From positions 868,001 through 932,000 of the forward strand of contig NC_036464.1 of the NCBI RefSeq assembly GCF_002775205.1: a stretch of 64,000 nt of DNA, in the 5' to 3' direction. The translations under genes and the position numbers were made by a program. This document shows positions 11,680 to 23,379 of the stretch, one piece after another. The notes under the pieces were generated by a model. The model was not told the origin of the DNA. It searched no databases and saw nothing but the letters and a program-made list of their open reading frames with translations. The DNA is from Xiphophorus maculatus (Eukaryota; Chordata; Actinopteri; Cyprinodontiformes; Poeciliidae). Position 1 is the stretch's first letter. Each line of letters begins with the position of its first letter.

Positions 11680-12272
11680 TTAAAGGTGACTGATTGGGCT
11701 TCCTTGAACAGCTATGTGCAATACTAAACATGTTTACTACATTTTTTTGGACAAAATAATTCTTAGAAAATGAGATTTTAGTCTGATCAGTTTCAGATTG
11801 AGCTGTTTAAGGGGTCCTGTTACTTTAAATCCAAATAAGCTGCTGCTGGCCACGCCCCCAAACTCAACGATTCATTCGCACGTAAAATTGGCTGCAAACA
11901 GATTAGCGTAATTATACAATCGAATTTCTTTGAAAAGCGGAAGTAGAGCCTTCTGCACAACCAACAAAAACACAGCAGGTGTTTTCTGGATGGTAAGTCA
12001 ACAACGAAACACTTGTCTTATCCAGCAGCCATCGCTTAGCGCAGCCAATCATGTCGGGAGCTCAGCTTGGGTTGCTAGGTAACGGACTGGGCTCTGTTGC
12101 CGTTGCTATGAAACGGCACAGTGTCCGGTTATTTTAACAATCGGGAGATTTTTGAAACGGCTCGTTTTCCAGACACCATAAAAAAAACAAGTTTTTTAAG
12201 AGTTTGTTTGGTTTTTAGAAGCAGCTGAAACTGAAATTGAAAAGTAAATTTTGTAGAAGAGGACCCCTTTAA
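11680..12272. mobile_element. TTAA-flanked MITE (TTAAAGGTGAC family)
   Basis: Begins TTAAAGGTGACTGATTGGGC and ends GAGGACCCCTTTAA. The interior matches a second copy at 37260-37895 over long blocks (GTTACTTTAAATCCAAATAA, GATGGTAAGTCAACAAC, GGGTTGCTAGG). TTAA ends suggest piggyBac-type mobilisation (inference). Confidence 0.75.
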
Positions 12273-12279
12273 AATGCTC

Positions 12280-13410
12280 TTGGATTAATAAATATGAAAA
12301 CAAACAATGGTGGGCACACTTCAGCTAATGTGCTAATAGCAAAGCTAATTTTTCACTTTAGTGTTTTTGCTGATTTTGAAAACCTTTAGTGCACTTTGTT
12401 TCTCTAAATTAATTTTTCCAGATAAATTCTTCTCGGCTGTTTTATAAACTTTTAGTTGATTGAATTTCGACATTTGTGTTGAAGCTTCGGTCAGGGTTAT
12501 TCTCTTTGTTGTGATTCCAGTTATTTTAGTTTTTCCTGTTACCACTGAGCAGCTGCACATCCCTTCCAGGTATTCCTATCAGAAAAGCTTTTCTGCTGAG
12601 AAGACCATCTGCTTTCTGCTAACAGGCAGCCGTGATCTGCTCTTACATCCACTTCGTCATCACTCCGTATAGGGAAGAACGTTTCCGATTTCAAGAGATG
12701 AAGCTCCAAACGCTGCACCTCTTTAAGCTTTTTAGAGGTTTTAGCCCTAAAAAGTGAAAATAATTACAATTTAATTGATAAATAAAGATGGATTCCACAT
12801 TGTAGGGCTGTCATCAGTTATAGTCCCATCTTCCGGCAGCAAATTTATGGATGTAGAATAAGCAATAAATCAATTAATTGCAGGATCAATTAAAATGAGC
12901 TTGATAATTTCCATTTGCATTTTTTATTGTTTTTCTCTTTTTACCAAAAACTGAGTGATAAAAGTCTTCAGTTTGATGTTTTCCTGTTTTTGAAGAACAA
13001 TTCTGTTTTAATATAAATTTATTTATTTTGAATATTTAAAATGTCTTCCAGTTCCAGAATTAAATCTTACATTAGAATTTAAAATTTATTGATATTTTAA
13101 AACGTGTTCTTGCATTTTTATGTCATTATTGCAATACTTAATATTATCGTTTATCACATTCATTTGTGTGATAAATGAGATGGGCCTAAACACAACTCTT
13201 CACTTGGAACTGTTTTCCTTTCTCAAAAGTTTTTGCAAAACTGTTATCAATACGCAATAGTTTATAAAGAGAGAAAAATGAAAGAATGTATTTTTTATTT
13301 GCACATTAAATTTGGGTAACATCCCAGACTGAATAATTATTACGCCTAACCAAGTGTTTTATCACCAAACTTTTCTTTTGTGAACAAAAAAAGAATAAAA
13401 ATAATGATCA
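12280..13410. other. AT-rich non-genic sequence
   Basis: No gene or clear repeat. Confidence 0.5.
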
Positions 13411-13419
13411 TTTATGTCA

Positions 13420-14580
13420 AACATGCAGCGAGGAAATTCAGAGCCGGTAATTAAACTTTCCTAAAGCCTCCAAAAGAGATTTTATGAAGGCCAAAGGTCG
13501 CAGGCTGCCACGGCGCCGCTGTGAGAGTGCTGATGGTACAGTGCAGCGGCTGTGATAAAGGGCAGCTGCCAGCGATTTAATGAGGGAGCAGGGGATGTGG
13601 CCCCCCTGCTGCAACTCATCGCCACTTAATGGCACCACTAATCCCTGCAGAGACGGTGCTGTACACACAATTGGTTCTCCCTTCATGTGGCGAAATATCC
13701 CGGCAACACTTTCTCACACCCGGCACTGCCAGTTAGCTGTTCACAATCACTCTGCAGCGCTGCCTCCGCTCAAACGACGCTGACAGAGAGGGAAGATGAG
13801 GCGGCTGGCTCGCGCAGGTGATTCGGACTGGAACACGCTTGTTTCTCGCTAACACCGCAACTTCATCCACTTACGAACTTGTTTGCAGGTGTAAAGGGCT
13901 GGGAGGTGTAAAGATGTGCCCATTATTTTTCACTGCAGGGCTGACTGCTGTTGGCCCCATGCTGCTAAACTGCAGGTCAATGAGCCTCAAGCTTCCACTG
14001 TTATTGTGGTGCTAAGGGTGAGGACAGATCCATCAGCTCTTGATGTTATTTAAAGCAGTCTTAATTGGCCCAGGGTGTGAAATGTGATCTATGGATTGCC
14101 TGCTCATTTGTTTTTCACAACACTGCGCCATCATAAAGTGGGCATACCCCGACCTGTGAGCGCCGGAGGAATTCTGTCCGACATTTTCCCTCCTAATCTA
14201 TTCAGATTCAACTCGTATCAGGTCTCCTTTAGCCCTCTTATCAAACCCGACGACTTCTCCTGAGTCCCATTGGAGCAGCAGGATGGACTTGGCTTTCTGA
14301 TGCACTTCACAATGAGGCTCTTCTAAAAGCACAGCCCCATATGGCATTTGACTCCCAAAAAGCATGAAAATCCAAACCATACTCAGCGCAAAGAGGGGGG
14401 AAAAAATCCCAAAAAACATTTCACAGCAGTTGTGGTGTCACAGATCGGAGAAGGTAATGCGTCTAGCAGCAATGTCAAAGCACAGCGGGGCTTGTAAAAC
14501 ATCCCAGGATGTTAACATGACTCATTTAAGGCAGAAGCATGTAGGACATAATCGATTTCATTCCCAACTGGGAGTTTGAC
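13420..14580. promoter_or_regulatory. Strong candidate conserved enhancer-like element(s)
   Basis: A long unique block with abrupt GC increase. Landmarks are GAGCCGGTAATTAAACTTTC, ACTTAATGGCACCACTAATC, GGCAGCTGCCAGCG, TTAATTGGCCCAGG and CGAAATATCCCGGCAACAC. There is no exon structure. It is the longest island of this kind in the left part of the window. Confidence 0.4.
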
Positions 14581-14856
14581 TCACTTACGTGAAGAGAGAT
14601 ACTTATTTCTCTTGTCTGGATAATAATTTACAGATTTACTCTCCGTTTCTATTTTCCTAAGAGAGGCAACATGATTCTTTACTTTCACATCTGTTTTTGT
14701 TTACGACGACCTCGACATGAAAATTCAGGGGGCATTTTGTTCGGCCCGGCACACACCTGCCCGACTCCGACCTTTTTTATGCAGAGACACATTCGTGTTC
14801 GCTGGGCGCCGTCTGAAACGCCGGCAAAATAAGGCCAGATGAGACAGACATGGGCT

Positions 14857-15830
14857 GCGTTTCCATTACACATGTGCAAAAAACGTTGTCAGTACTCTGC
14901 TAATGGCAAAAAACAACACGATTTTACAATTGCAGCGTTTCCTTTAAACAAAAGTCACAATAAAAATCACACGTGAGTTTTTTCACACGATAAGTCAGTG
15001 GTTCCCAAAGATTTTCTGTCCCCCTATGAATTACAATAAAACCCCCAAAAAAGAAAACAAAAATCAACATGGCACACATCGTTCAAAAAGACATAAACCT
15101 AAACACACATTTTGTTTTCAAACTCCACTGAAGTTTATTTCACACTTCAGGTTGCAACCAAACAAACTACAAACCATCGTTGCAGTGAAACACTTTTGTG
15201 TAACTGTTTTTTTTTTCATTCGTCCATATCGCTTCCTGCACCCCCTCTAGGGGGCGCTCCCCACACTTTGGGAACCACTGTGATAAGTCATTAAAAACAT
15301 TGCTATGAATAGCAACTGGGACATGAACTGCAGACCGTCCATCGCTGAAGCAATATCCTGAGGTCAAAAGCGATTAAAGAAATCAGATAAAAAACATCAG
15401 TTTCAATTTGAATGTCACCTTCAAAAAGTAAACCTGAGTAATTAAATGTATTCATATATTAGAAAATCAGAATGTAATTAAATATATTTAATAATTTGCT
15501 GCTGACTTGAACATTTACAGATGCTTTTCATCAAAAATAGCTGCATCAGAAAACGTCAATAATCCACTAATGTAGGAAAAACTAACCTTTGCGATTTTAA
15601 ATAAGAAATACAGTTAAATTTACATGTGGATAAATTTGTTTACGCAATAATAGTTCAAAAACATGCCACAAGTACTTCCCGTTTTCTTCTTCGTAGTTTT
15701 CGCCAGTAGTAACATCCGGCTGTTGATCATGTGACAGTAACCGTCTAGAAGGACGAAAATCTCAAACTTGTTGAAAGTTTATCGCTAAATCTGGTTTCTG
15801 CATCAGAAATCCTTCCAATTTAGATAAACC
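14857..15830 (-). mobile_element. Family B MITE copy interrupted by a hAT-type MITE
   Basis: Inverted end GCGTTTCCATTACAC lies at the left. The family core in reverse orientation (CATCCGGCTGTTGATCATGT) lies near 15710. Continuity across the inserted element is shown by the right-hand flank ATAAGTCATTAAAA, which also occurs in the 30.4 kb copy. Confidence 0.65.
14996..15280. mobile_element. hAT-type MITE with 8-base target duplication
   Basis: Ends CAGTGGTTCCCAAAG and CTTTGGGAACCACTG are perfect inverted repeats. The flanking eight bases are CGATAAGT and TGATAAGT, a 7/8 match, as expected for hAT insertion. It sits inside the Family B element. Confidence 0.88.
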
Positions 15831-15952
15831 TTACCAAGAAGACTGCTCACATTTTGACAGGAAATGATGTCAGAATTTTGTGCAACTCACCAGATAATCA
15901 GCAGGATCATAAATATATCAAGAATATGTATGCATAATATCAATCATGTGAC

Positions 15953-16023
15953 TCGTGATGCAAAAATGTGTTTAGCATCACGAAAAAATTGGTTAATTTC
16001 TGTTTTGTGAAATTAACCAATTT
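15953..16023. repeat. Two adjacent hairpins
   Basis: Hairpin 1 has arms TCGTGATGC/GCATCACGA (15953-15961, 15975-15983). Hairpin 2 has perfect 15-base arms AAATTGGTTAATTTC/GAAATTAACCAATTT with an 8-base loop (15986-16023). Confidence 0.92.
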
Positions 16024-16199
16024 CAATTCAGCAAAAGAAAATCCCAGCGGCAAAACAAAAGGTTTTTTTGTATTTTTTAAATTTGTGTGTTTCCAGAAAG
16101 TGAGTTTATTTTCAAACTGTGTAATTATGCAGTCAATAGAAGTGCAGCTAGTGGAAACTTGGACTGATGCGTTCAGAACGACTGGCCCAAACTGGATAT

Positions 16200-16640
16200 G
16201 TAGCCTGGATTCCTGCTGATCTTAATAAAGAACGCTGTCAGGATGCCATTCAGTTTCCTAAATTTATCTTCCACTTGCCCCGAGAGCAACATGTTCCCAA
16301 CCCGGACAGCATCGTTCATCTGCATCCGCTTGATTAAATTCTGCATTCAGTGGTGAATCATTGCCTTGCGATAATTGTGATGCTCTGGATCTCAAGTGTT
16401 TTATGGTGCAAAGAGCGAAAGGCTCCTCAATCATTCTGGCTTTATAAGTTAATCAAAAGCTCTCGATGGCACAGATTCATCTTATAAAGCATCGCAGGAA
16501 GATGCAGGATGCAGAACCTCAAGGGGACATTTTTCATATTTCTCTTCAAAATGGATTATTGGGGGGATTTTGTCAACTTGAAAGCAACGAGATTAAACAA
16601 TGAATTAAACAGTGGGAGCAAAATATGTATGTGTTTTTTA
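16200..16640. promoter_or_regulatory. Candidate conserved non-coding element
   Basis: A unique GC-balanced block with CTTGATTAAATTCTGCATTC, CCTTGCGATAATTGTGATGC and AAGTTAATCAAAAGCTCTCG. No coding match. Confidence 0.35.
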
Positions 16641-16649
16641 CTCTTACGG

Positions 16650-17640
16650 TTCTCACTCACCATGGGCGGGAACATTTTAGTTTTGGGGCGTATAAATAGT
16701 TTTCTTTGGGATGGACAACTTTTATGATTTCAAAAAGAAGTTAGACTTTTTTGGTAAACTGGGTTGAAATTATATTTATACTTTTGTTGATGCTGACAAT
16801 ATTCTGTAATCATTTTCTATTAAAACTGGAGGACTCTTCTTTATATAAATTAGTATGATTCCTGACAGAACCCAGACTTAGTGATAATTTTTTGAGAAGT
16901 TGTTTTATTTTAGTTATTCCTAAAGGCGCTTTTGATGCTTGTTTAGAAATATGTCAAGTTTTTGAAGAACTTGGAGGCGATCCTGTTTCATTATTTCATG
17001 CCAACAAAAGCTTTAGCATCATTATCGCCGCATTACTGGGGGATGTGGGTATTTTAACACATTTTTTATGTAGATTTGCTAAAATACTGCATTTCTGTGG
17101 CGCTGTCTTTATGTCACCAACCTGAATGTGTAGTTAAACCAATGTGAGCACATATATTTCTGTAAACAAATCATAATTTTTGGTGTTGAGCGTTTATATC
17201 TCACACTCGGTCGCTAAATTAGCACTTTCCCCTCACGTTCCTGCTCCTTATGTATGGAAGACCAAGAAGCCCAAAAAGGTGTGAATTTCATGTGTCTCTC
17301 GTACATAAAGTGCGTCGTTAACAGCTCAGCAACTGGAAGGCGAATGTAAATGAACAAACCGCCAGCGACGGACAGATTGCTTATTCCTTGGATAAAAACA
17401 CCAAACACAACCAACAAATCAAAATACTCCAGAAAGTGACAGAAACTACAAAATAAAACTGAAAGACAAACACAAGAAAACATAAATGTTTCCTAAAACA
17501 TTTCAGGAAACATCTCTACATTTCTTGACCCTCCACCAGTCGACTCACATCCCCTACACTTCTGACAGGCTTGCTACACCGTTGGGCAGCATGATGCTAA
17601 CGCTGCCATTCATCACAATTGGTACAAGGTTAGATAGACC
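16650..17640. other. AT-rich non-genic sequence
   Basis: Nothing recognised. Short frames (16892-17125, 17214-17483) have no family signature. Confidence 0.45.
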
Positions 17641-17689
17641 TGCTCTCCTTGAATCGTTCTAGCTTCTTGTCATTGCAGCCAAACTGCTC

Positions 17690-18065
17690 AATGTTTGTCT
17701 CATCTAACCATGCAGTTCATTTGTCTAAAAAGTCCAGTTCATTAGCGGAGGTGTGAAAACTTAATCGACCAAAAAGCTAATCTGGTCCACCTACAAACGT
17801 CAGTCTCTGTTCAGTTGAAGTGAATTCTGGTGCAGTTCAAATGTGAACGCCAAGCAGGCCGGAGACCGCTCCAAAAGCAGGAAATGGACTACAGCGCAGA
17901 GCATTCTGGGAAAATACAAACAAAACAAACATGCTAAGCTAGTGCTAGCAGGAGAAATGGCTTGTGGTCTTTTGCTAAAGACAAAAGAGAAATCCTACAA
18001 GCGCTAAAATCTGACGCCATTCCATTTATGTTTTCATTTCGTGACAAAGGAAGTTAGGCATGTTG
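17690..18065 (-). mobile_element. Reverse copy of the 1.7-2.3 kb interspersed repeat
   Basis: CAGAGCATTCTGGGAAAATA, AGCTAGTGCTAGCAGGAGAA and AGAGAAATCCTACAAG are reverse complements of the landmark blocks in the copies at 1730-2260. Confidence 0.75.
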
Positions 18066-18199
18066 TTTTCATGTTGTTTCCGTCAGTGGTTCTTGGTGCA
18101 GTGCCCCCACAGGCAAGGAGGGGAACAGGTTTTTAAAAGGTTTGGTTGGTTTGAAAATGTAATAAATGTTGAACTTTTGGGATCAAACCGAGTCTACTA

Positions 18200-18800
18200 G
18201 ACCATCAGGTGGGAAAACTCTCTAAAAGCACCATCTGATTTTTCTGCAGCTCCTTTTGCAGGCAAATATTTGGCCTCATGATGTGAAAAGGTTTGCAAGT
18301 GAAAGACAAATCTGTGTTGTCTTTATCCTGCAGAGCTGAGAGCACATGAAGAGCCACCTTGGACCGAAGCCTCGCCGTTATTGCCCCATCATCCTTGACA
18401 AATAGCGCAGCAGCAGAGAGGCCCTCTGCGAGTGAGTTGTAACTTTCGGCAGCCCCTCGCAGGTGTGGGTGATCCTTCATGCTCCTCCACCGCTTTGGAG
18501 TCCTATCTCTGGCCTCCATCAAAAGTGAACGTGCCGCCCCAGGTTCAGATTAACTCCACACTGACAGACCAAAGGCCTTCCCCTCCTCCTGGGCCCTTTC
18601 CACCCCGACTCACACGTCTCCCTCTACGGGGGGAAATTAGGGCCAGTTTAGCAGATCTTACAGGATCACTAAACACCACCTCAGATCCTGCACTGATTGC
18701 CCTGCTCTGTCCTCTGTGTCCCTCCCACCAGCTCCACTCCCATTCGCTTATCTGCGCCTGTGGCAGCTTTCCGATCTCTACACGCGCACACACCTTCCTC
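18200..18800. promoter_or_regulatory. Candidate conserved non-coding element
   Basis: Unique GC-balanced sequence including GCAGGCAAATATTTGGCCTC and TTATTGCCCCATCATCC. Open frames on both strands reflect base composition. No product recognised. Confidence 0.35.
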
Positions 18801-18839
18801 CAACTTGTTCTGAGAAAATATATAACTAACTAAAACAGT

Positions 18840-19620
18840 CTCTCAATCGGGTAAATAGATAATATCAGTTTAGTCACAATGTTTGCTTTGCTTCCTCATG
18901 GAAAAAACACAAGAAAGCCACATGATTACACATAAAAACTAATTATAGCAAAAATAAGTAACATATTTATGTGTTTCTTTAAGACGGATACATTTCCTTA
19001 TGGATTGATTGAATTAATTGAATTTATTGTTTGTCACTGTACACATGTACAATGAGAATAAAAGTCAGCTCCAACAGTCGGAAATATATTCAATATAAAC
19101 ATAAATATGATGATATTTACATTATTTACAATATTAATCAGTTAGATTGATATATACAAACAGATATAGCCTCCATATAATCAGTGCATGTAAGCGTTCA
19201 GGGTGTTAATTGCTTTTGGGAAAAAGCTGTTTTAGAATCTGTTGCGTTATTGATCCAATACCAAAATACAGAGCCACGATCAGCGATACCGATACTTATT
19301 TCATACCTGATCTTCAGGCTTTTTTAAGGTTTTTCCCATGAATTATTTTGTTAAAATCTAGGATAGAATTGGGAATAAAATACAAGAAAAAATAACTTAT
19401 GAGCAAAATAAACAGAAATAGAAAAGCCATTTGTGTGTGTTATTTTCTAAAATATATATATATATAATTTGACATTGAGTCAAAGGAAAATTCTATTCAA
19501 AATTCAATTAAAATTTCAAGAGGACATTTGAAGCTAAAGTATTGATTTTACTATGCTAGTATTGATCCGATACCAATTTGGTATGAATATTATTGAATTT
19601 TAGATTGAGCCGCCATCTCT
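18840..19620. other. AT-rich non-genic sequence
   Basis: 19000-19200 resembles a degenerate LINE-type tail (GAATTTATTGTTTGTCACTG, GAAAAAGCTGTTTTAGAATC). 19450-19466 has a short AT run. Confidence 0.4.
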
Positions 19621-20730
19621 AATTTTCATGTGTGTAAAATACATTTCACAAACTTGTTTTACATGTTACTAGATAATCTAATTTGCACATGTGAAGCACC
19701 TGTTCACATGCTGCTGCACACATTAAGTCCCATGTGAAGCACATATTGGCACAGTACTACACGTGTTCATGTTACTACAGAACATGGTGTTTACATGGGA
19801 AAGAATTAGAAAAATGTTTCACATGTGGAAAGTTTTCAGAATTCTTTTACATCAAAATTAAAAATTATTTTCTCATGTAAATCATGCTGGTAAATATTAC
19901 ACATTTGCTTTTCATTTTAATACTTAATATAACTTTTTGAAAGTGAAAGTCCTGTAGCATTCTCATGCTACAGGACAATATATTCTCCACATGTGAAACA
20001 CATGGGGAACCGTTTGTGTTGCAATGATATTCCACATATGAAAAGTATTTCATATGTGCTGCTTTATTTCTACACTGTCAAATTTGCACATGTGAAACAC
20101 ATGGGAAAACATTCTCGTTGCATATGTGGAAAAAACAAAGGAAAAACATTCCAGGATATAAAAAAGTATTTAATGTATTTCCAATATTATTACACAATGA
20201 AATTTGCACATGTGAAACATATAGGAACGCATAAATGCTTCAAAGATACTATTTGCACATGTGATACATAATAGTTTTTAATATATAAGAAGTATTTCAC
20301 ATGTGTTTCTGATATTTCTACACTGTGAAAATTCCACATGTGAACACACATTGCAATAGCTACAAAGACACACATGTGAAACACTCCAGGAGAAACATTA
20401 AATATATTAAAAGTATTTCACATGTTTTTCAATATTAATAAACAGAAAACTTGGTCTTTCCAACTGTAAAAGATATTCAACATGAACTTTCCATGTTATA
20501 ATCTAAACATGTGAAGCAATTTTATGTGTTTCACATGTTACTATGTAATTAATGTTTCTTTTGAGAGGCACATTTAAAACACATTTGACAAAATCAAATG
20601 TGGAATCTAAAATGCAGAATTTAAAACATCTAACATTATCACACTTTTTATTTACAAATTGCTCCATGTTTTCCATGTGCAGAATACACGATTCACATCG
20701 TTCACATGTGAAATTCCCATGTTTTATCCA
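19620..20730. repeat. Array B: second CACATGTG repeat array
   Basis: About 1.1 kb of diverged units with the same core as Array A. GCACATGTGAAACACATGGG near 20086 and CCACATGTGAAACACATGGG near 19986 are almost identical; further exact CACATGTGAAA cores occur near 20207, 20372 and 20703. The linkers differ from Array A (AAAAGTATTTCACATGTGTT). It lies about 12-13 kb from Array A with candidate regulatory islands between them. Confidence 0.85.
19949..19976. repeat. Perfect hairpin within Array B
   Basis: GTCCTGTAGCAT and ATGCTACAGGAC flank a TCTC loop: a 12-base-pair perfect stem. Confidence 0.93.
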
Positions 20731-20869
20731 CTGAGGTGGTTTTTCCGGAGTTCATGTTCTTTTAATAAGGGATTGAAGCATCTGGTTTGCTGGTTTATGA
20801 GGAACTGTAAGAGCTTCTTCATCAGTTATTATCCAGGTCGAATTCTGTCGTCACACATTTACCTGGCCT

Positions 20870-21575
20870 GTAGCGGCGCCGCTCAAACCCGGTGGTTCCA
20901 GTTTGAAATTAAAACACTCAGAGACACTTTAAGTATTACCCTCACCTCACAGCAATTACGGATGATCGGCCGCTCTTGGGCAAACTGGTTAAATGCCCAT
21001 GTTTGGGTGAGACCTATCATTTGTCTCTCTTGTCAGTTTCCTGTTTTCCTGAGCAACTCCCTTGACCCGGCTGGCAGGCCCGCCTGCCCTGAAGAGCACT
21101 TTCCCTTTCCTCACGGCGCTCCGAGAAGAAAGGAGGGAGGCTTGCGGAGGAGTCGGTGGGGGTCTGACTTAATCTGACCCATTGCTCAGGTCAGTGAGCT
21201 GCTTACAGGGTCTATCCAAACATAGGAGCTTGTTTTGCTAAAGCTGTGGAGAGAAGAAGTACCCTTTTAAATCAATGCTTTCCTCAGAGCAGTGCACATG
21301 CAAGGTTGTTATGCGTGAAACCACAGGAGGCAGAGCTGGCACACAACCAGCGGCGCGCTCCTCTTCTCCACACTCCCCTGCCCCAAAGGGAAAAACTCGC
21401 CTCTTTACGCAGCCAGAAACTTCTCTCAAGTTGTTTTGCTGCATTTTTAAAAGCTCAAGTCTTTTGGAGCAATTTCCCCCACAATTGCTCCGGCTCGCTC
21501 AGACGCAACAGCATTTCCATCCGGGGCTTCGCTGCTCTTCCTATGACAAGAAAAAAAAAATGGGGGGAAGAACTG

Positions 21576-21607
<32 letters not shown>

Positions 21608-21965
21608 AACGCATCCAGCTGTGTGTACTTATCTTTTTCTCTTGACATATTTTCACCCAAAAACGTTGGGGCCTGATCTAATCGGGGCCCGCGTGTGTTT
21701 GCAGCGGTTTGAGAGTTTCTCCTCCGCTGTTTGGGTATCACATGATCTAAAGAGGAATGTAGAAATCAGCCAGATTTATTGTTCCTGTGTGACTGAACGC
21801 TCGCAAAGGCCAAAGACGGAGAGGTTTCCTCTGGCTTCAGGAGGCATTTAAGGTATCTTTTGAAGTGGCCGGGAGATTTTCGGGGCACTAAACCGCCTAC
21901 TCTGAGAAGACAAGACGCATTGCCCTCTTTAGAAGTGAATTGTCATTTAGATTGAATTTTTATGA
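20870..21965. promoter_or_regulatory. Candidate conserved non-coding region with (CT)n tract
   Basis: A GC-balanced unique block interrupted by a CT microsatellite at 21575-21604. Long chance frames (20659-21177, 21246-21851) cross it but include the microsatellite and show no known motif. Confidence 0.3.
21575..21604. repeat. (CT)n microsatellite
   Basis: About 15 perfect CT units. It produces Ser-Leu or Arg-Glu repeats in chance frames. Confidence 0.95.
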
Positions 21966-22035
21966 GCGCCTGAAGGCAACACTGCAAAAACACAAAATCT
22001 TACCAAGGATTTTTGTTCTAGTTTCTAAATAAGAC

Positions 22036-22593
22036 AGAACTGGAGTTGGGTAGTTACTAGTTACTCAATTACATTTACTGGAGTAACTCTTTTGATAACA
22101 TGTATTTTTGCTATGCTGCACTATTTACTTTTACTTGAGTAATTTTATTATTAAGTATTTTTACTCTTATTTGAGTAAAATTTCTGGATTTTTCTAACCA
22201 CTGAATGAAAAACAAACATGTTTCAACCAAAACTTCACCAGACACAGACCTGCAGTTTTAATTAAAGTTACATAACTTTTTTTATTGAAAGAAACTGATT
22301 TGGAAAAAATTTATTTTTGCCAGGTTTTGTGATTTTTCATTACTTATATGAATTATTGTCATTTTGGTCCTTAAAACACCAAAATGTCCACGTAACTTTA
22401 TATTTTGATTCATCTGATTATGTACTTTTTAAATATTAAGTGATTGATAATTTGATCAATTACTCAGTAATTTTTTACTCTTACTTGAATAATTTCTTGG
22501 ACTGATACTTTTTACATTTACTTGAGTAAAAATATATTGAAGTAGTGCTACTCTTACTTGAATATAACTTTGCAGTACTCTAACCACCTCTGG
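22036..22593. mobile_element. hAT-type MITE nested in Family A
   Basis: Imperfect inverted ends CTGGAGTTGGGTAGTTACTA and GTACTCTAACCACCTCTGG, with many TTACTTGAGTAA blocks. A reverse partial copy lies at 26790-27090 (AACATGCTTGTTTTTCATTC, AAATCAGTTTCTTTCAATAA). Confidence 0.8.
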
Positions 22594-22720
22594 ACTAAAT
22601 TAAATTAGAAGTAACTTTTCAGCAAGATTTCTGAGCTTGTTTTAGATAAATAATTCCTATATTCCTAATTACCATGTTACTAGTACAATAATCTGCCAGT
22701 GGATGTAGTTTTTACCAGCA

Positions 22721-23240
22721 TTAAGGTAGTATTATGTGTTTTCCAGGCACATCTTGCCATTTTATAGAATAAACAAGTGACAGTGTTACCTCCAGTTGTT
22801 AATAAATGCTGTATGTATATCAAATATGGCTTAAAACAAATTTGACTTTGTTAATTTAATGCCTTGAAATTGGGCCCCTGTCTCTTTATAAACTCCAACT
22901 CCACCTTAAGGAAGTAATCATAGCATGGCTTTTCTATTAACCCTTTAATGTTTTTACCAGCGTTTCACAGAGAAGTAGCTCCTAAAATGAGCTCACTAGG
23001 TGTTTGCTAATTGCTGCTGGCTAGTCTGAGGGAGCTAAGTAGGGGCGGAGCAGCTTCTCGAAGGCGGAGCTATCAAGCGTTTTGCAGCTGATTGGACATA
23101 GCTGCAACCATGAATGGTTGCCATGGAGATTAAAGGATTTCTCAAACATGCATAAAAAAATCAAAGCAACACTCCAGGTCTGTTTTTGTGATTGATGTAA
23201 AATTCAAAAAAGTTGATTTTACATAATGCTGCCCCTTTAA
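22721..23240. mobile_element. TTAA-type MITE nested in Family A
   Basis: TTAAGGTAGTATTATG at the left and CATAATGCTGCCCCTTTAA at the right are near-perfect inverted ends bounded by TTAA. The interior has GCCTTGAAATTGGGCCCCTG and GGTTGCCATGGAGATTAAAG. Other copies are at 24145-24998, 34255-34790 and 57575-57740. Confidence 0.85.
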
Positions 23241-23379
23241 AACAAGCTTCTATATTTTGTTCAAACATTACTTGTAAGTTAGTTTTGTCTTATTTCAAGT
23301 AAACTAATATATTTGAACTTGAAACTGGATGAAAGTACTTGGTAATATTTTGTGTTTTTGCAGGGAACAAACTCAAACA

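Larger units (their letters stand above)
21980..23363. mobile_element. Family A MITE split by two later insertions
   Basis: Starts CACTGCAAAAACACAAAATC and ends ATTTTGTGTTTTTGCAG, the ends of a palindromic MITE whose intact copy is at 27940-28320. The interior is broken by a hAT-type element (about 22036-22593) and a TTAA element (22721-23240). The remaining pieces align in order with the intact copy. Confidence 0.85.

Noticed and set aside
20659..21177. 172-codon plus-strand open frame
   Set aside because: It begins in the CACATGTG array and runs into GC-balanced non-coding DNA. No protein family recognised.
21246..21851. 201-codon plus-strand open frame
   Set aside because: It includes the (CT)n microsatellite, has no recognisable domain, and overlaps another long frame in a different phase. 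This is a base-composition artefact.
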